Source: CTSoil-043 sp963821235 (GTDB lineage: Bacteria > Chloroflexota > Limnocylindria > Limnocylindrales > CSP1-4). Taken from it: a DNA stretch of 64,000 nucleotides. The position numbers and the translations under genes were made by a program. Below are positions 1 through 8,772 of this stretch, piece by piece; position 1 is the first letter of the stretch; each line of letters opens with the position of its first letter. The DNA is taken from contig CAWGCS010000001.1 of assembly GCA_963821235.1 (NCBI GenBank), positions 248,001 to 312,000 on the forward strand, in the 5' to 3' direction. Under the pieces are notes generated by a model. That model saw only the letters and a program-made list of their open reading frames with translations. It searched no databases and had not been told where the DNA came from.

Positions 1-1
1 C

Positions 2-934
2 GAGATGACCCCCAACAGCACGCTCGAGCTCGCCCGCATCTTCGAGGCGGCCGAGGTCCCGGCCGGGGTCGTCAACCTGGTCTGCGGCTACGGGCCGATC
101 GTCGGCGAGGAGCTGGCCTCCAACCCGCTGATCGGCATGGTCAGCGTCACCGGCAGCATCCGGACGGGTTCCCGGGTCATGGAGCTCGCCGGGAAGAACA
201 TCACGAAGGTGAGCCTGGAGCTGGGTGGCAGCGCCCCGGTCATCATCATGCCGGACGCCGATCTCGACCTCGCGGTGCAGTCCATCAAGGCCTGCCGCCT
301 CCTCAACACCGGCCAGGTGTGCGGCGCCGCCGACCGGACCTACGTCCACGCCAAGGTCGGCGACGAGTTCACCGACCGGCTCGCCACGGCCATGGGCCAG
401 GCGAAGTATGGGAACGCGCTCGTCGAGGAAGGCCTCGACCTGGGCCCCCTGGTGAGCGAGCGGCAGCTCGAGGCGGTCAGCGGCCGCGTCGAGCGGGCGA
501 TCGCCGACGGCGGCCAGATCGTGACCGGCGGCAAGCGCGTCGAGGACCGGCCGGAGGGCCACTACTACCCGGCGACCGTCATCGCCAATTGCCGTCAGGA
601 CATGGCCATCGTCCGGGAGGAGATCTTCGGGCCGGTCATGCCGGTCGTCACGTTCCACGACCTCGACGAGGCGATCGCCTGGGCCAACGACTCGATCTAC
701 GGCCTCGCGTCGTCGATCTTCACCAGGAACGTCGACGTCGTGATGCGGGCCTGCCGGGAGCTCCGCTTCGGGGAGACGTACGTCAACCGCGAGAACATGG
801 AGAACATGCAGGGGTTCCACGCCGGCTGGCGCAAGTCGGGCATCGGCGGCGCGGACGGCAAGCACGGCGTGCTCGAGTACACGCGGACCCACGTGGTCTA
901 CCTGCAGTACGACATGGCGGCCGGGATGCCGTAG
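2..934 (+). CDS. aldA: AldA-type aldehyde dehydrogenase (5' partial)
   Basis: This is the C-terminal two thirds of an NAD(P)-dependent aldehyde dehydrogenase; the reading frame is open at the left window edge, so the start lies outside. The catalytic glutamate motif SLELGG and the cysteine motif NTGQVC are both present and in the family order. The C-terminal stretch GFHAGWRKSGIGGADGKHG closely resembles the AldA (lactaldehyde/glycolaldehyde dehydrogenase) subfamily as I remember it, so oxidation of small hydroxy-aldehydes is likely; the exact substrate is inference. The gene converges on a LysR gene, with hairpins between them. The ATG at position 5 is internal to the fold, not a real start. 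Confidence 0.9.
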   Translation, partial: EMTPNSTLELARIFEAAEVPAGVVNLVCGYGPIVGEELASNPLIGMVSVTGSIRTGSRVMELAGKNITKVSLELGGSAPVIIMPDADLDLAVQSIKACRLLNTGQVCGAADRTYVHAKVGDEFTDRLATAMGQAKYGNALVEEGLDLGPLVSERQLEAVSGRVERAIADGGQIVTGGKRVEDRPEGHYYPATVIANCRQDMAIVREEIFGPVMPVVTFHDLDEAIAWANDSIYGLASSIFTRNVDVVMRACRELRFGETYVNRENMENMQGFHAGWRKSGIGGADGKHGVLEYTRTHVVYLQYDMAAGMP

Positions 935-945
935 CCAACCACCTG

Positions 946-968
946 TCGGGCGGCCGGTGGCCGCCCGA
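946..968. terminator. Perfect hairpin between convergent genes
   Basis: A perfect 10-bp stem (TCGGGCGGCC / GGCCGCCCGA) closes a 3-base loop 11 bases after the aldehyde dehydrogenase stop. No T-run follows, so it may work as a GC-rich, possibly factor-assisted terminator for either strand. Confidence 0.55.
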
Positions 969-1020
969 GATCAGGCGCACGCCGAGACGGCCGGCCCGGT
1001 CTCGCGGGCGGACGCCGTCG

Positions 1021-1056
1021 GAAGGGCGCTCCGAGCCGGGCTCGGGGCGCCCCTTC
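1021..1056. terminator. Second long GC-rich hairpin, likely LysR terminator
   Basis: A stem of about 16 bp with one mismatch and one bulge (arms built on GAAGGGCGC and GCGCCC..TTC) lies 10 bases beyond the LysR stop on the minus strand. Its position between convergent genes suggests transcription termination. Confidence 0.5.
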
Positions 1057-1065
1057 GCCTGCGCG

Positions 1066-2004
1066 TCAGGCAGCCGCGCTCGGTGCTCCGTTCGGGAGGC
1101 CGGCGCAGACGTCCCGGGCGAGCTCGGTGAAGGCGAGCGACGCGGGCGACCGGTTGCGGTCCCGGTGCCAGGCGAGGGTGATCACGCGCTGGGGGACGTC
1201 GACCGGCAGCAGGACGACCCTGGGATCGGAGGCGTCCACCGTGAGCGTCGGGACGAGGGCCGCCCCGACGCCCGCAGCCACGAGGCCCTGCACGGTCCCG
1301 TTGTCGTCGGAGCGGAAGGCGACCCGTGGATCCAGGCCGTTGTGGCGGAGGTAGGACTCCGCCACCATGGTGCTCCGGCAGGTGCTGAAGCCGATGAGCG
1401 GGTGCTCGGCGATCTCGGCCAGCGTGGGCCCGGGCGCCGGTCGGTCGAGCGACGATCCGGCGGCCACCATCAGCACGTACGGGTCGTGGAGCAGCTCGAC
1501 GCAGTCGAACGGGCCCTCGGGCAGCGGCAGGACGGCGAAGGCGAGGTCGAGCTCGCCCGATTCGACGAGGGCGAGGAGGCGCAGGTCTTCGTTGCTCTCG
1601 CGAAGCTCGACCTCGACGCCCGGCCAGCTCGCCGAGAAGCGGCTGAGCAGCGAGGGCACGATCCGGGCCCCGACGCTCTGGTACGTGCCGACGCGGAGGA
1701 TGCCCGACGCACCGGCCGCATAGGTCCGCAGGTCCGCCTGGGCGGCCGACAGGCGCGCCGCGATCGCGTCGGCGTGACGGAGCAGGAGGCGGCCGGCCTC
1801 GGTCAGCTCGACCTTGCGGCGACCGCGCCCGCGCTCGACGAGCCGCAGGCCCACGATTCCCTCGAGGCTCGCGACGTGCTGGCTCACGGCCGACTGGGTG
1901 TACTCGAGCGCGTCGGCGGCGGCGTGGAAGGAGCCCGTCTCGGCGATGGCCCGCAGGCTCTGCAGGTGGCGCAGCTCGAGGCTCGGCCAATGATCAGCGA
2001 TCAT
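1066..2004 (-). CDS. LysR-family transcriptional regulator
   Basis: A LysR-type regulator of about 312 residues, the usual length. The N-terminal winged helix-turn-helix is clear (LRHLQSLRAIAETGSF, then AVSQHVASLE), followed by a typical two-lobe effector domain (residues ~90-300). The start chosen is the ATG at 2004; a TTG two codons upstream is possible. The start overlaps a cluster of TGATCA palindromes, as expected for an autoregulated LysR gene. The neighbouring aldehyde dehydrogenase converges on it, so a regulatory link is plausible but not shown. Confidence 0.9.
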   Translation of the reverse strand: MIADHWPSLELRHLQSLRAIAETGSFHAAADALEYTQSAVSQHVASLEGIVGLRLVERGRGRRKVELTEAGRLLLRHADAIAARLSAAQADLRTYAAGASGILRVGTYQSVGARIVPSLLSRFSASWPGVEVELRESNEDLRLLALVESGELDLAFAVLPLPEGPFDCVELLHDPYVLMVAAGSSLDRPAPGPTLAEIAEHPLIGFSTCRSTMVAESYLRHNGLDPRVAFRSDDNGTVQGLVAAGVGAALVPTLTVDASDPRVVLLPVDVPQRVITLAWHRDRNRSPASLAFTELARDVCAGLPNGAPSAAA

Positions 2005-2040
2005 GATCAAACATTGAACTACTTTGCTTTGCTCTGATCA
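1991..2040. promoter_or_regulatory. TGATCA palindrome cluster at the LysR start
   Basis: Three copies of TGATCA lie at 1991-1996, 2004-2009 and 2035-2040, the first two across the LysR start codon and the third about 30 bases upstream. The stretch is AT-richer than its surroundings. LysR proteins commonly bind such dyads near their own promoter; the binding itself is inference. Confidence 0.45.
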
Positions 2041-2411
2041 AGTCCGTTAGGTACCGTCGTGGCATGGAACTGCTCGCGCTCCTTGCCAGCCTTTCGGTGC
2101 TCTCCCTGCTGACGCTCTTCGCCGGGGCCGACTCGCGGCCCCTGGACGACCCCCGCTCCTGGTGGCCTGGCGCTCGCGGCGGCGACGACCTCCCGACGGG
2201 TCGCGCCTGACGACGGGCTCGGCTGCGCGCCGCCTGGCGTTCGCCTGGCTCTGACAGGAACCTGCGGCTCAGCTCGGCGAAGAACGCCGCAGGCAGACGC
2301 TGCAAGTCCGCCGCCGTCAGCTCGATCCGGTCGCCGACCCGGACGGCGGCCAGGGTGAGGCTGCACGATGGTGAGGCTGCACGATGGTGACCGGGCGCTG
2401 GCCTGTCGCAT
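2041..2411. other. Gene-poor stretch with a weak minus-strand coding relic
   Basis: No confident gene. On the minus strand one frame reads VRVGDRIELTAADLQRL and runs on for about 100 codons to 1994, which looks like the tail of a small protein that has lost its start. A tandem 16-bp duplication (2355-2386) lies in the same stretch. I read this as decayed, possibly mobile DNA, with low certainty. Confidence 0.3.
2355..2386. repeat. Tandem 16-bp duplication
   Basis: The 16-base unit GTGAGGCTGCACGATG occurs twice back to back (2355-2370 and 2371-2386) and is followed by another GTGA. It is likely a slippage event. Confidence 0.8.
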
Positions 2412-2791
2412 CGGGTCTCCCGAGCGACTCACCCGAACCTCGTTCAGGGTGCCGGGTACACCCACTGGTTCAGGACCTTGCCGTCCTTCACCTCGTAGAC
2501 CCCGAGGCCCGGGTACAAGTTCTCGCCGGTGCCGAACCTGAAGAAGACGGCGACGAAGTTGTCCTGCCGGATCGGGGCCGAGGTGTTCTCGACCTTGAAG
2601 GGCTGCGCAGCGTATTCCTTGATCCTCGCCTGGATCGCCTCGAGACCCGTCGATGTCTCGTTCGAAACCAAGTCGTGGAACACCGCGTCGGGCGCATAGA
2701 GCGCCGCGACCTTGGCCGCGTCGTAGGGATTGCTCCACACGGCCGCCAGGTCGGCCGCGAGAGCCTCGGCGGGGTTGGCCGTGGGCGACGG
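2412..2791. repeat. Direct repeat, copy 1 (380 bp, apparently identical)
   Basis: This stretch recurs at 2903-3282, offset by 491 bp, with no difference seen over 380 bp. It covers the SnoaL-like coding part of the lipoprotein gene plus 32 bp beyond its stop codon. Confidence 0.95.
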
Positions 2792-2875
2792 GGTCGTGCT
2801 GGCGCCGCAGGCGCCAAGGAGCGTCACTGCCAGCAGAATGACCCCCGCGCGGCCAGCCATGCGATAGCCGAACAT
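2444..2875 (-). CDS. SnoaL-like lipoprotein
   Basis: A 143-residue exported lipoprotein. The signal peptide ends in a lipobox (VTLLGAC), then a short Thr/Pro linker and a small alpha+beta domain of the SnoaL/NTF2-like kind (DAVFHDLVS, FVAVFFRFGTG, GVYEVKDGKV). Such domains bind small ligands or catalyse isomerase and hydratase chemistry; the function here is unknown. A strong ribosome binding site (AAGGAGGAG) precedes the ATG. From the TPSPTANP linker to beyond the stop, the gene is duplicated in the next upstream gene, so the two share their whole C-terminal domain. Confidence 0.8.
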   Translation of the reverse strand: MFGYRMAGRAGVILLAVTLLGACGASTTPSPTANPAEALAADLAAVWSNPYDAAKVAALYAPDAVFHDLVSNETSTGLEAIQARIKEYAAQPFKVENTSAPIRQDNFVAVFFRFGTGENLYPGLGVYEVKDGKVLNQWVYPAP

Positions 2876-2902
2876 CTTGCACTCCTCCTTGGGACGCTCT
2901 CA

Positions 2903-3282
2903 CGGGTCTCCCGAGCGACTCACCCGAACCTCGTTCAGGGTGCCGGGTACACCCACTGGTTCAGGACCTTGCCGTCCTTCACCTCGTAGACCCCGAGGCC
3001 CGGGTACAAGTTCTCGCCGGTGCCGAACCTGAAGAAGACGGCGACGAAGTTGTCCTGCCGGATCGGGGCCGAGGTGTTCTCGACCTTGAAGGGCTGCGCA
3101 GCGTATTCCTTGATCCTCGCCTGGATCGCCTCGAGACCCGTCGATGTCTCGTTCGAAACCAAGTCGTGGAACACCGCGTCGGGCGCATAGAGCGCCGCGA
3201 CCTTGGCCGCGTCGTAGGGATTGCTCCACACGGCCGCCAGGTCGGCCGCGAGAGCCTCGGCGGGGTTGGCCGTGGGCGACGG
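2903..3282. repeat. Direct repeat, copy 2
   Basis: Second copy of the 380-bp repeat at 2412-2791. It supplies the C-terminal domain and 3' flank of the anti-sigma-like gene. Confidence 0.95.
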
Positions 3283-3552
3283 CGTCATGGGCGCGAGCTT
3301 CGGCTCCGGCTGGGAGCCGGCGACCAGCATCGTGCCGACCATCGCCGCGAGCAGGGCCGCCAGGAGCAGCAGGATCCAAGCCAGGCGCGGGAGGGCGACC
3401 AGGCCCCAAGCGAGCGCACGCACCCGCCGGCGGGGATGCTCGAGGGCCACCCGATGGGCCACGGCGGCGGCGTCCACCGTCCCCGGGACATCGTCCCCGA
3501 GGCGGAGGAAGGCGTCCGCCAGGCCGCGCTCGAAGAGGTCGTTCTCAGCCAT
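2935..3552 (-). CDS. Anti-sigma-like membrane protein fused to a SnoaL-like domain
   Basis: The first ~90 residues look like the cytoplasmic segment and single membrane helix (residues ~52-78) of an anti-sigma factor, and the gene's start overlaps the end of the ECF sigma gene by 8 bp. From about residue 91 (TPSPTANP) to the stop, the protein is identical to the SnoaL-like domain of the neighbouring lipoprotein because of the 380-bp direct repeat. The chimera would place the domain outside the membrane as a sensor, with the sigma-binding part inside. Whether it works, or is a duplication accident, cannot be told from sequence. Confidence 0.75.
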   Translation of the reverse strand: MAENDLFERGLADAFLRLGDDVPGTVDAAAVAHRVALEHPRRRVRALAWGLVALPRLAWILLLLAALLAAMVGTMLVAGSQPEPKLAPMTPSPTANPAEALAADLAAVWSNPYDAAKVAALYAPDAVFHDLVSNETSTGLEAIQARIKEYAAQPFKVENTSAPIRQDNFVAVFFRFGTGENLYPGLGVYEVKDGKVLNQWVYPAP

Positions 3553-4105
3553 CGCGGAGCTCCTTCCGGAGGCGCTCGACGACGCGCGACAGGTGGCCCC
3601 GCACTCCCGAGGGGGACATCCCGAGGAGGGTGCCGATCTCGGAGGAATCGAGGCCGCCGACGTAACGCAGCGCGAGCAGCCGGCGGTCCTCCGGCTTCAG
3701 GTGGCGGAGAGCGTTGAGCAGGTCGAGGCGGTCGATCTCCACCGAGGGGTCCCCCTCGGGGTCGTCGGGCGGCGCAACCCTGATCTCGACGACAGCCCGG
3801 CGATGCCGGCTGCGCACGAGCTTGCGGGCCTCGTTGGCGGCGATGGAAACGAGCCAGGGGCGCAGGCGCCCGGGGTCTCGGAGGGAGTCGAGCTTGCGCC
3901 AGGCGATCGACCAGGCCGCCTGGGCGGCGTCCTCGCCGACCTGCTCGTCGCCCGCGACGGCGTAGGCCACCCGGACCAGGTCGCGGTGGTAGGTCTCCAC
4001 GATCCGGGCGAAGGCAACCTCGTCGCCCGTAACAGCCAGGTCCACGGCCGAGGCCATCCAGGAGGCGGTGGTCGTCGAGGAGGCCGAGGAAACGAGGCCT
4101 GTCAT
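3545..4105 (-). CDS. ECF-family RNA polymerase sigma factor
   Basis: A 186-residue group IV sigma factor. Region 2 is recognisable (FARIVETYHRDLVRVAYAV, then AAQAAWSIAWRKL) and region 4 holds the HTH (DRRLLALRYVGGLDSSEIG). It is expected to direct RNA polymerase to a small stress or envelope regulon and is probably held by the membrane anti-sigma encoded immediately downstream, whose start codon it overlaps. Confidence 0.9.
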   Translation of the reverse strand: MTGLVSSASSTTTASWMASAVDLAVTGDEVAFARIVETYHRDLVRVAYAVAGDEQVGEDAAQAAWSIAWRKLDSLRDPGRLRPWLVSIAANEARKLVRSRHRRAVVEIRVAPPDDPEGDPSVEIDRLDLLNALRHLKPEDRRLLALRYVGGLDSSEIGTLLGMSPSGVRGHLSRVVERLRKELRDG

Positions 4106-4207
4106 ATATCAGAGATACCCGCCGGAGCCCGAAGCGATTCAGTGGCGGCCGCAATCCAGCGCTGGGACGAGGAGCCGCCTCGGTGACGCCCGAAACGATC
4201 GTAGTCT

Positions 4208-5302
4208 TCAGCGCTCGGGTCGGGGCCAGCCTCCGGGGCTCTCCAGCTCCTCCGTGCCCGGGCCGATCGCGTCGGAGAGGCGCCCCGTGCTTGAAGCGTG
4301 GTTGAGCACGACGCGATAGCGCACCTTGCCCTCCCTGAGCTGACGGATGGCGTCGTTCACATTGGACATCGGCAATCGCTCGATCTGCGGCGCGATGCCA
4401 TGCGCCTGGGCGAACGAGAGCATCTCGCGCATCGTCGCGTGGTTGCCCAAGAATGACCCCGTGACCGAGACCTCATGGGCGACGAGGTCCCGGGCCCAGA
4501 TCGACACCTGCGGAAAGCCAACCAGCACCAGACGACCGCGCTTCTCGAGCAGGTCGATCATCTCCTGCCAGTTGACACCGCCATGGGCGGTGCAGAGGAG
4601 GAGATCGAACTCGAAGTCCAGCGGACGCAGGCGGTCGCGATTGCCGGTGACGACGAAGTGATCGGCGCCGAAGCCGCGGGCCTCCTGCTCCTTCGCTGTC
4701 GTGGATGAGAAGGCCGTGACCTCGTACCCGAGGGCATGTGCGAACTGGATCGCGAGGTGGCCGAGCCCGCCCAGGCCATAGATCGCGGCGCGCGGGCCGT
4801 CGCCTGCGTAATCCCTCAGCGGCGCGTAGACGCTGATCCCGGCGCACATGAGCACGGCCGCGACGTCGGAGGGAAGGCCACTCGGCAGCGGATACGCGAA
4901 GGAGGCGTCGACAGTCACCGAGTCGGCGAACCCGCCGTGGCGCTCCCATGTTCCCATCTCGGCGATGTCGTAGCAGAGATGCACCTCACCCCGCATGCAT
5001 CAGCGACATCGCCCACACGAGCGCCCCTGCCAGCCGATACCGACCCGATCGCCCTCCTTCAGCTCCGAGACCGCGCTGCCCCGCGCTTCGACGTGGCCCA
5101 CGATCTCGTGGCCGGGCACGAACGGGAAGGTCGTGATCCGATAGAAGTTGTCGATCGCCTGGATGTCGGTGAAACAGAGACCGCAGTGGCCGACGGCCAC
5201 GCGGACGTCGTGCTCCCCGAGCGTGGGCACCGGGTACGTCAGTGGCTCGAGCGGAGATCCCACCGCTCCGGCTGCGTAGCCCGTCACCTCTGACGATGAC
5301 AT
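4208..5302 (-). pseudogene. Zinc-dependent alcohol dehydrogenase with an in-frame TGA
   Basis: A zinc alcohol dehydrogenase of the cinnamyl-alcohol/YahK type split by one nonsense codon. Upstream of the stop are the catalytic zinc motifs (VGHCGLCFTD, PGHEIVGHVE). Downstream are the rest of the structural-zinc loop (GEVHLC), the nucleotide fold (YGLGGLGHLAIQFA) and the C-terminal domain. The TGA at 5000-5002 replaces the position normally held by tryptophan in the motif SCGRCxWCxRG; frame is conserved on both sides. The start chosen is the ATG at 5302. It may be a recent nonsense mutation, a sequencing error, or read through; other genes here end in TGA, so recoding is unlikely. Confidence 0.85.
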
Positions 5303-5552
5303 CTCCACCACCTGTCGATCGCGATGGTGGGATCGTGGGCCTTCCCCGTCCAGTTCCATTCGTCACGGGACGTTGTCCGACGTCCCCCTTCGGGCAAGAT
5401 GAGGACCGCCCTACGCCCAAGGTGGGGGACCGCGACGGGTGCCCGCAGAGTGATCATGGTCGGGGCGAGAGGGGTAGCCCCGCGACCAGCGACCTTCCGA
5501 TCACGATGCGGCTCGCCGAGCCTCCACAGCCTTGCGACCTGGTCCGCAGCGC

Positions 5553-6296
5553 ATGACGCGACGGCCATCCCGCCGCCCCGCCGAACGCGCCACCGACCGC
5601 GAGGTCGGGGTGGTCGCCGCCGTCCTGGTCGCCGGGTCGGAGAAGGCGGCCGCACACCGCCTCGGCCTGTCGCACTCGACCGTGAAGCACCACCTGGGGA
5701 ACGCGCGGTCGAAGGTCGGCGCGACGACGACGGCGCAGCTCGTGTGGATCCTGGCCCCGCGCCTGCCCGAGTCCGACGGCCTTGCCCCAGCGGACGAATG
5801 GCGGTTTGCTCGAAGGTGGCGCCGCCGCCTAGATACCCGCCGACTCGAGGAACCCGAGGACCGTCGGCATCACGAGGTCGACTTCGCTGAACGTCCTCAG
5901 GTGATCCAGACCTGGCAGGATCCGGAACTCGGCCCGGAGCGCGACCGCGGTCTTCCGATTCTCCGCTGGGCGGTCCTCGCCGCCGCAATAGACGAGGGCC
6001 GGCGCGGTGACGCGGCGGCAGTCGGCCGAGGTTCCAAACTCGGTGCCAGCCAGGTTCATCGCCCCGAGCGCCCGGGGATCGTTGACCTCGGCATCGTACT
6101 GGCGGTCCTCCTGCGAGAAGGAGTACTTGTCCCAGAGCGCCTCGAAGTCGCCGCTCCACAGGGCCACGTCGAGGGGCTCCGGCTCGCTGCCCGGCGCGAT
6201 CTCCTCGGTCAGGTCCGCGCCACCCGCGAGAATGGCGCCACACACGCGCTCGGGGGACTCGGTGCCCACGGCCAGCGCCAAGTAGGCACCCCGTGA
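5553..6296 (+). CDS. Small LuxR-type HTH protein with altered 3' end
   Basis: Residues ~10-75 form a LuxR/FixJ-type helix-turn-helix (AAAHRLGLSHSTVKHHLGNA RSKVG, then TAQLVWILAPRLPE). After about residue 78 the frame runs antisense through a hydrolase gene to 6296, so the natural C-terminus has probably been lost and the predicted tail is not trustworthy. A second, 5'-truncated copy of the same HTH lies at 6735-6890. It is likely a small DNA-binding regulator or its remnant. Confidence 0.5.
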   Translation: MTRRPSRRPAERATDREVGVVAAVLVAGSEKAAAHRLGLSHSTVKHHLGNARSKVGATTTAQLVWILAPRLPESDGLAPADEWRFARRWRRRLDTRRLEEPEDRRHHEVDFAERPQVIQTWQDPELGPERDRGLPILRWAVLAAAIDEGRRGDAAAVGRGSKLGASQVHRPERPGIVDLGIVLAVLLREGVLVPERLEVAAPQGHVEGLRLAARRDLLGQVRATRENGATHALGGLGAHGQRQVGTP

Positions 6297-6668
6297 GTAG
6301 CCCCAGACGACCGCCTTGGAGATGCCCTCAGCGTCGAGGACCGCGATGACGTCAGCGGCCACGTCGCGATGTCGGTAGGCCGCGGACTCGTGGGGCTTGT
6401 CACTGAGGCCGTTCCCGAGCGGGTCGACGTTCAGGACGCGATGGCTCGTCGCGAGGCGATCGACGTAGCCCGCGTCGCGCCAGTCGCCGGCGGACATCGT
6501 CCAGCCCGGCAGCAGCACGACCGTCGGCCCGGCGCCCGCGTCCTCGTAGCTGATCGCGTACCCGCGCGACTCGGCGGTCTTGGTGTTGACCGGAGCGGCG
6601 TTCGTGCGGTCCGTCAGGCGGTTCCTGGGGTAGCCGCGCATCGCGGTCCGGGCGCTCGGGATCGGCAT
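5829..6668 (-). CDS. Alpha/beta-fold hydrolase
   Basis: A 279-residue alpha/beta hydrolase. The oxyanion region (VVLLPGWTMS), the nucleophile elbow GYSRG (serine near residue 125), an acid region (ALVYCGGED) and a terminal histidine (LPGLDH) are all in the expected order, so the enzyme looks intact. Substrate unknown. The ATG at 6668 was chosen; another lies at 6641. The gene sits between two direct copies of a LuxR-HTH sequence, as if it had been inserted into or duplicated with that locus. Confidence 0.8.
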   Translation of the reverse strand: MPIPSARTAMRGYPRNRLTDRTNAAPVNTKTAESRGYAISYEDAGAGPTVVLLPGWTMSAGDWRDAGYVDRLATSHRVLNVDPLGNGLSDKPHESAAYRHRDVAADVIAVLDAEGISKAVVWGYSRGAYLALAVGTESPERVCGAILAGGADLTEEIAPGSEPEPLDVALWSGDFEALWDKYSFSQEDRQYDAEVNDPRALGAMNLAGTEFGTSADCRRVTAPALVYCGGEDRPAENRKTAVALRAEFRILPGLDHLRTFSEVDLVMPTVLGFLESAGI

Positions 6669-6734
6669 GGGACGACTCCTGTCACCCTGAGTCGGCATCC
6701 GCCGACCCTGGAACGACCAGTATGCGCCGCAGGG

Positions 6735-6890
6735 GCGGCGGCCCACCGCCTCGGCCTCTCGCACTCGACCGTGAAGCACCACCTGGCGAATGCCCGGTCC
6801 AAGGTGGGGGCGGCGACCACGGCGCAGCTCGTGTGGATCCTTGCCCCGCGTTTGCCCGAGCCTGAGGGCAGTACCCGGCCGGGCGAGTAG
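6735..6890 (+). pseudogene. Truncated second copy of the LuxR-type HTH
   Basis: The frame reads AAHRLGLSHSTVKHHLANA and on to LPEPEGSTRPGE before a TAG stop. It is nearly the same as the HTH at 5646-5790 but lacks the N-terminal part and any start. The DNA copies are close but not identical. Confidence 0.65.
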
Positions 6891-6975
6891 CGGGTCACAC
6901 CTAACGGAGCCAGGGGCCCCCACGAGTCGAAGTTGGTCTTCAGGACGAGCAGAGGTCGCCCTTGCCGTTCGATGG

Positions 6976-7830
6976 TCATGCCCCGAGCGGCACGTGCGCG
7001 TCGTACCCGAAGCGGCCGCGGGTCGCGATGACCAGGACGAGGCTGATCGCGCCGAATGCGACGATGCCAACGAGCATGGGGCCACCGGGCAGGACCGGCA
7101 CCATGGCCAGCGAGGCGTTGATGCTCGCATGCGTAACCATCGCGAGGAAGAGGCTCCCGGTGTGGTTATAGACCCATGTGAGCAGCGGCGAGAGCGTCAT
7201 GACCAGTACGAGGAACGCCGCGATCGTCGCCGTGTCGGAGCCGCCGTTCTGGGCGGCCCACTCCGGCACGAGGAATTGGGGGAGGTGCCACGCACCCCAA
7301 ACGATGCCCAGGATCAGGGTGCCCACCAGTGGACCCCTGTCGCGTTCGAGTCGCGGCAAGGCGAAGCCCCGCCAGCCCGGCTCCTCGAACAGCGGGCCGC
7401 TGAAGAAGCCGATCACGAGGAAGATCGCGAAGGTCGAGGCCATCGAGCCGGCGGAAGCAATCTGGAACGCGCCATTTCCTCCGGGGAGCACGGCCACTGC
7501 ACCCAGGCACGCGGCCGGGATCCCCGCGAGCGCAACCAGGTACCACCGGAACGGGACGTGCCACAACCGACCGCCACGGCGCATCTCGAGGTAGGCGACC
7601 CGGCCGCCGATGGTGGTGAGGACGATCCGCGCTGCAATCGTCGGACCCAGCGTCTGGATGAAGATCACGAGCGCGGCGGGCGCGCGCATCATGTCGTAGA
7701 GCACGAGCAGGAGGCCCCACGACACAGCATAGGCGAGCACGAAGAACGCCGGAACCGGATGAGCGCGGATGGTCTCGGGGATCCCCGAGAGCCGTCCCCA
7801 TCGGCTGCTGCGCACCAAGCCCGCGGTCAT
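6976..7830 (-). CDS. CPBP-family intramembrane protease
   Basis: A multi-pass membrane protein of 284 residues with the CPBP/CAAX (ABI) signature EEPGWRGF, followed by WGAWHLPQF and a later conserved VTHASIN stretch. These carry the glutamates and histidines that form the membrane-embedded active site in this family. Members cleave prenylated or other membrane peptides and sometimes confer bacteriocin self-immunity; the role here is unknown. It has about seven or eight membrane segments and is a single gene with no obvious operon partner. Confidence 0.85.
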   Translation of the reverse strand: MTAGLVRSSRWGRLSGIPETIRAHPVPAFFVLAYAVSWGLLLVLYDMMRAPAALVIFIQTLGPTIAARIVLTTIGGRVAYLEMRRGGRLWHVPFRWYLVALAGIPAACLGAVAVLPGGNGAFQIASAGSMASTFAIFLVIGFFSGPLFEEPGWRGFALPRLERDRGPLVGTLILGIVWGAWHLPQFLVPEWAAQNGGSDTATIAAFLVLVMTLSPLLTWVYNHTGSLFLAMVTHASINASLAMVPVLPGGPMLVGIVAFGAISLVLVIATRGRFGYDAHVPLGA

Positions 7831-8772
7831 CGTCGATCCCTCTCGCTGCAGCGGCAGACGCTGCCGCGGTCCGTCGAACTGGACGACGCGCCGCGCCCTC
7901 GTGAGCCCATTCTCGTTCGCGCGGCGCAGAGGACGCGAGGGCGGGACGGCAGGTGTGGGCCGGTCTGCCTGTCACCAGCCAGAGCGACGCTTGGTCCACC
8001 AGCGGCGACCGACCGGACAGATCATGGTGTTGGCGGCGGGTCCGCACGCCCCCATACCGAGGATGCGATCGCAGCGAGGCACTTGGGATGCGACGCGAAG
8101 GAGCGGGCCGGGCTTGCTCCTGGTTGGCGCGACGAGCCCTGGCGCTGCTACGTGGCCTGCGAGACCGCATTCGCGCGACGTTCAGCTGAGGGACGGCGAC
8201 GTCGTCGTCGGCCCACGGCGCCGCCACGCGCCAGCGGACGATGTCGGCCGAGCAGGACTCCGCGATCGCCCTCGCCCTCTTCGACGTCTTCCGCGCTGCG
8301 CGTGAACCTCGCCGCCAAGCGCGCGCCGTCGTTCCTCGACGAGGTCGGCGGCGCTCGACTGGGCCGAGGCCCCGTCAATCCCGCTGCTCGCAGCCACGCT
8401 GCCGCGTCGAGCGACGCAGGCCGCGAGCTTTGTCCGCACCGGGGCCATCCGAATGCAGGGCCGAAGCGACCTCCCGCGCGTTCAGCGGCTGCCTGCGGAA
8501 GGCGATCGCTGCCTTCCCGGATCTCGGCGGGCCGCCCGGCCTCGGTTCGCACGGCCGCGGACCCATGCGCCACCACACTCGGCGCCCGAGCGGCCCTTCA
8601 ATCCGTGCCGCGGGAGAACTTGACCCGCAACGCCTTGTCGACCAATCATCCGTCGGCGAGTTCTGCGTGATCCAACGGGCGGGCCGCCATGCGGCATCCA
8701 CGGTTTGGCGATGGTGGCCGGCTCGGCGAGAGCGCGGCCTCACCGGATTGGAACTCGCACGAGGACAGACCG
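7831..8772. other. Gene-free stretch of about 940 bp
   Basis: No convincing gene on either strand. Short frames resembling the start of a GNAT-like protein (SLRDGDVVVGP near 8180) are not sustained. It may hold decayed coding DNA. Confidence 0.4.

Noticed and set aside
5000..5002. TGA read as tryptophan across the genome
   Set aside because: Many intact genes in the window end in TGA at natural C-termini, so a changed genetic code is not supported.
7831..8772. A GNAT acetyltransferase remnant
   Set aside because: A short match-like stretch near 8180 is not followed by the acetyl-CoA motif in any frame.
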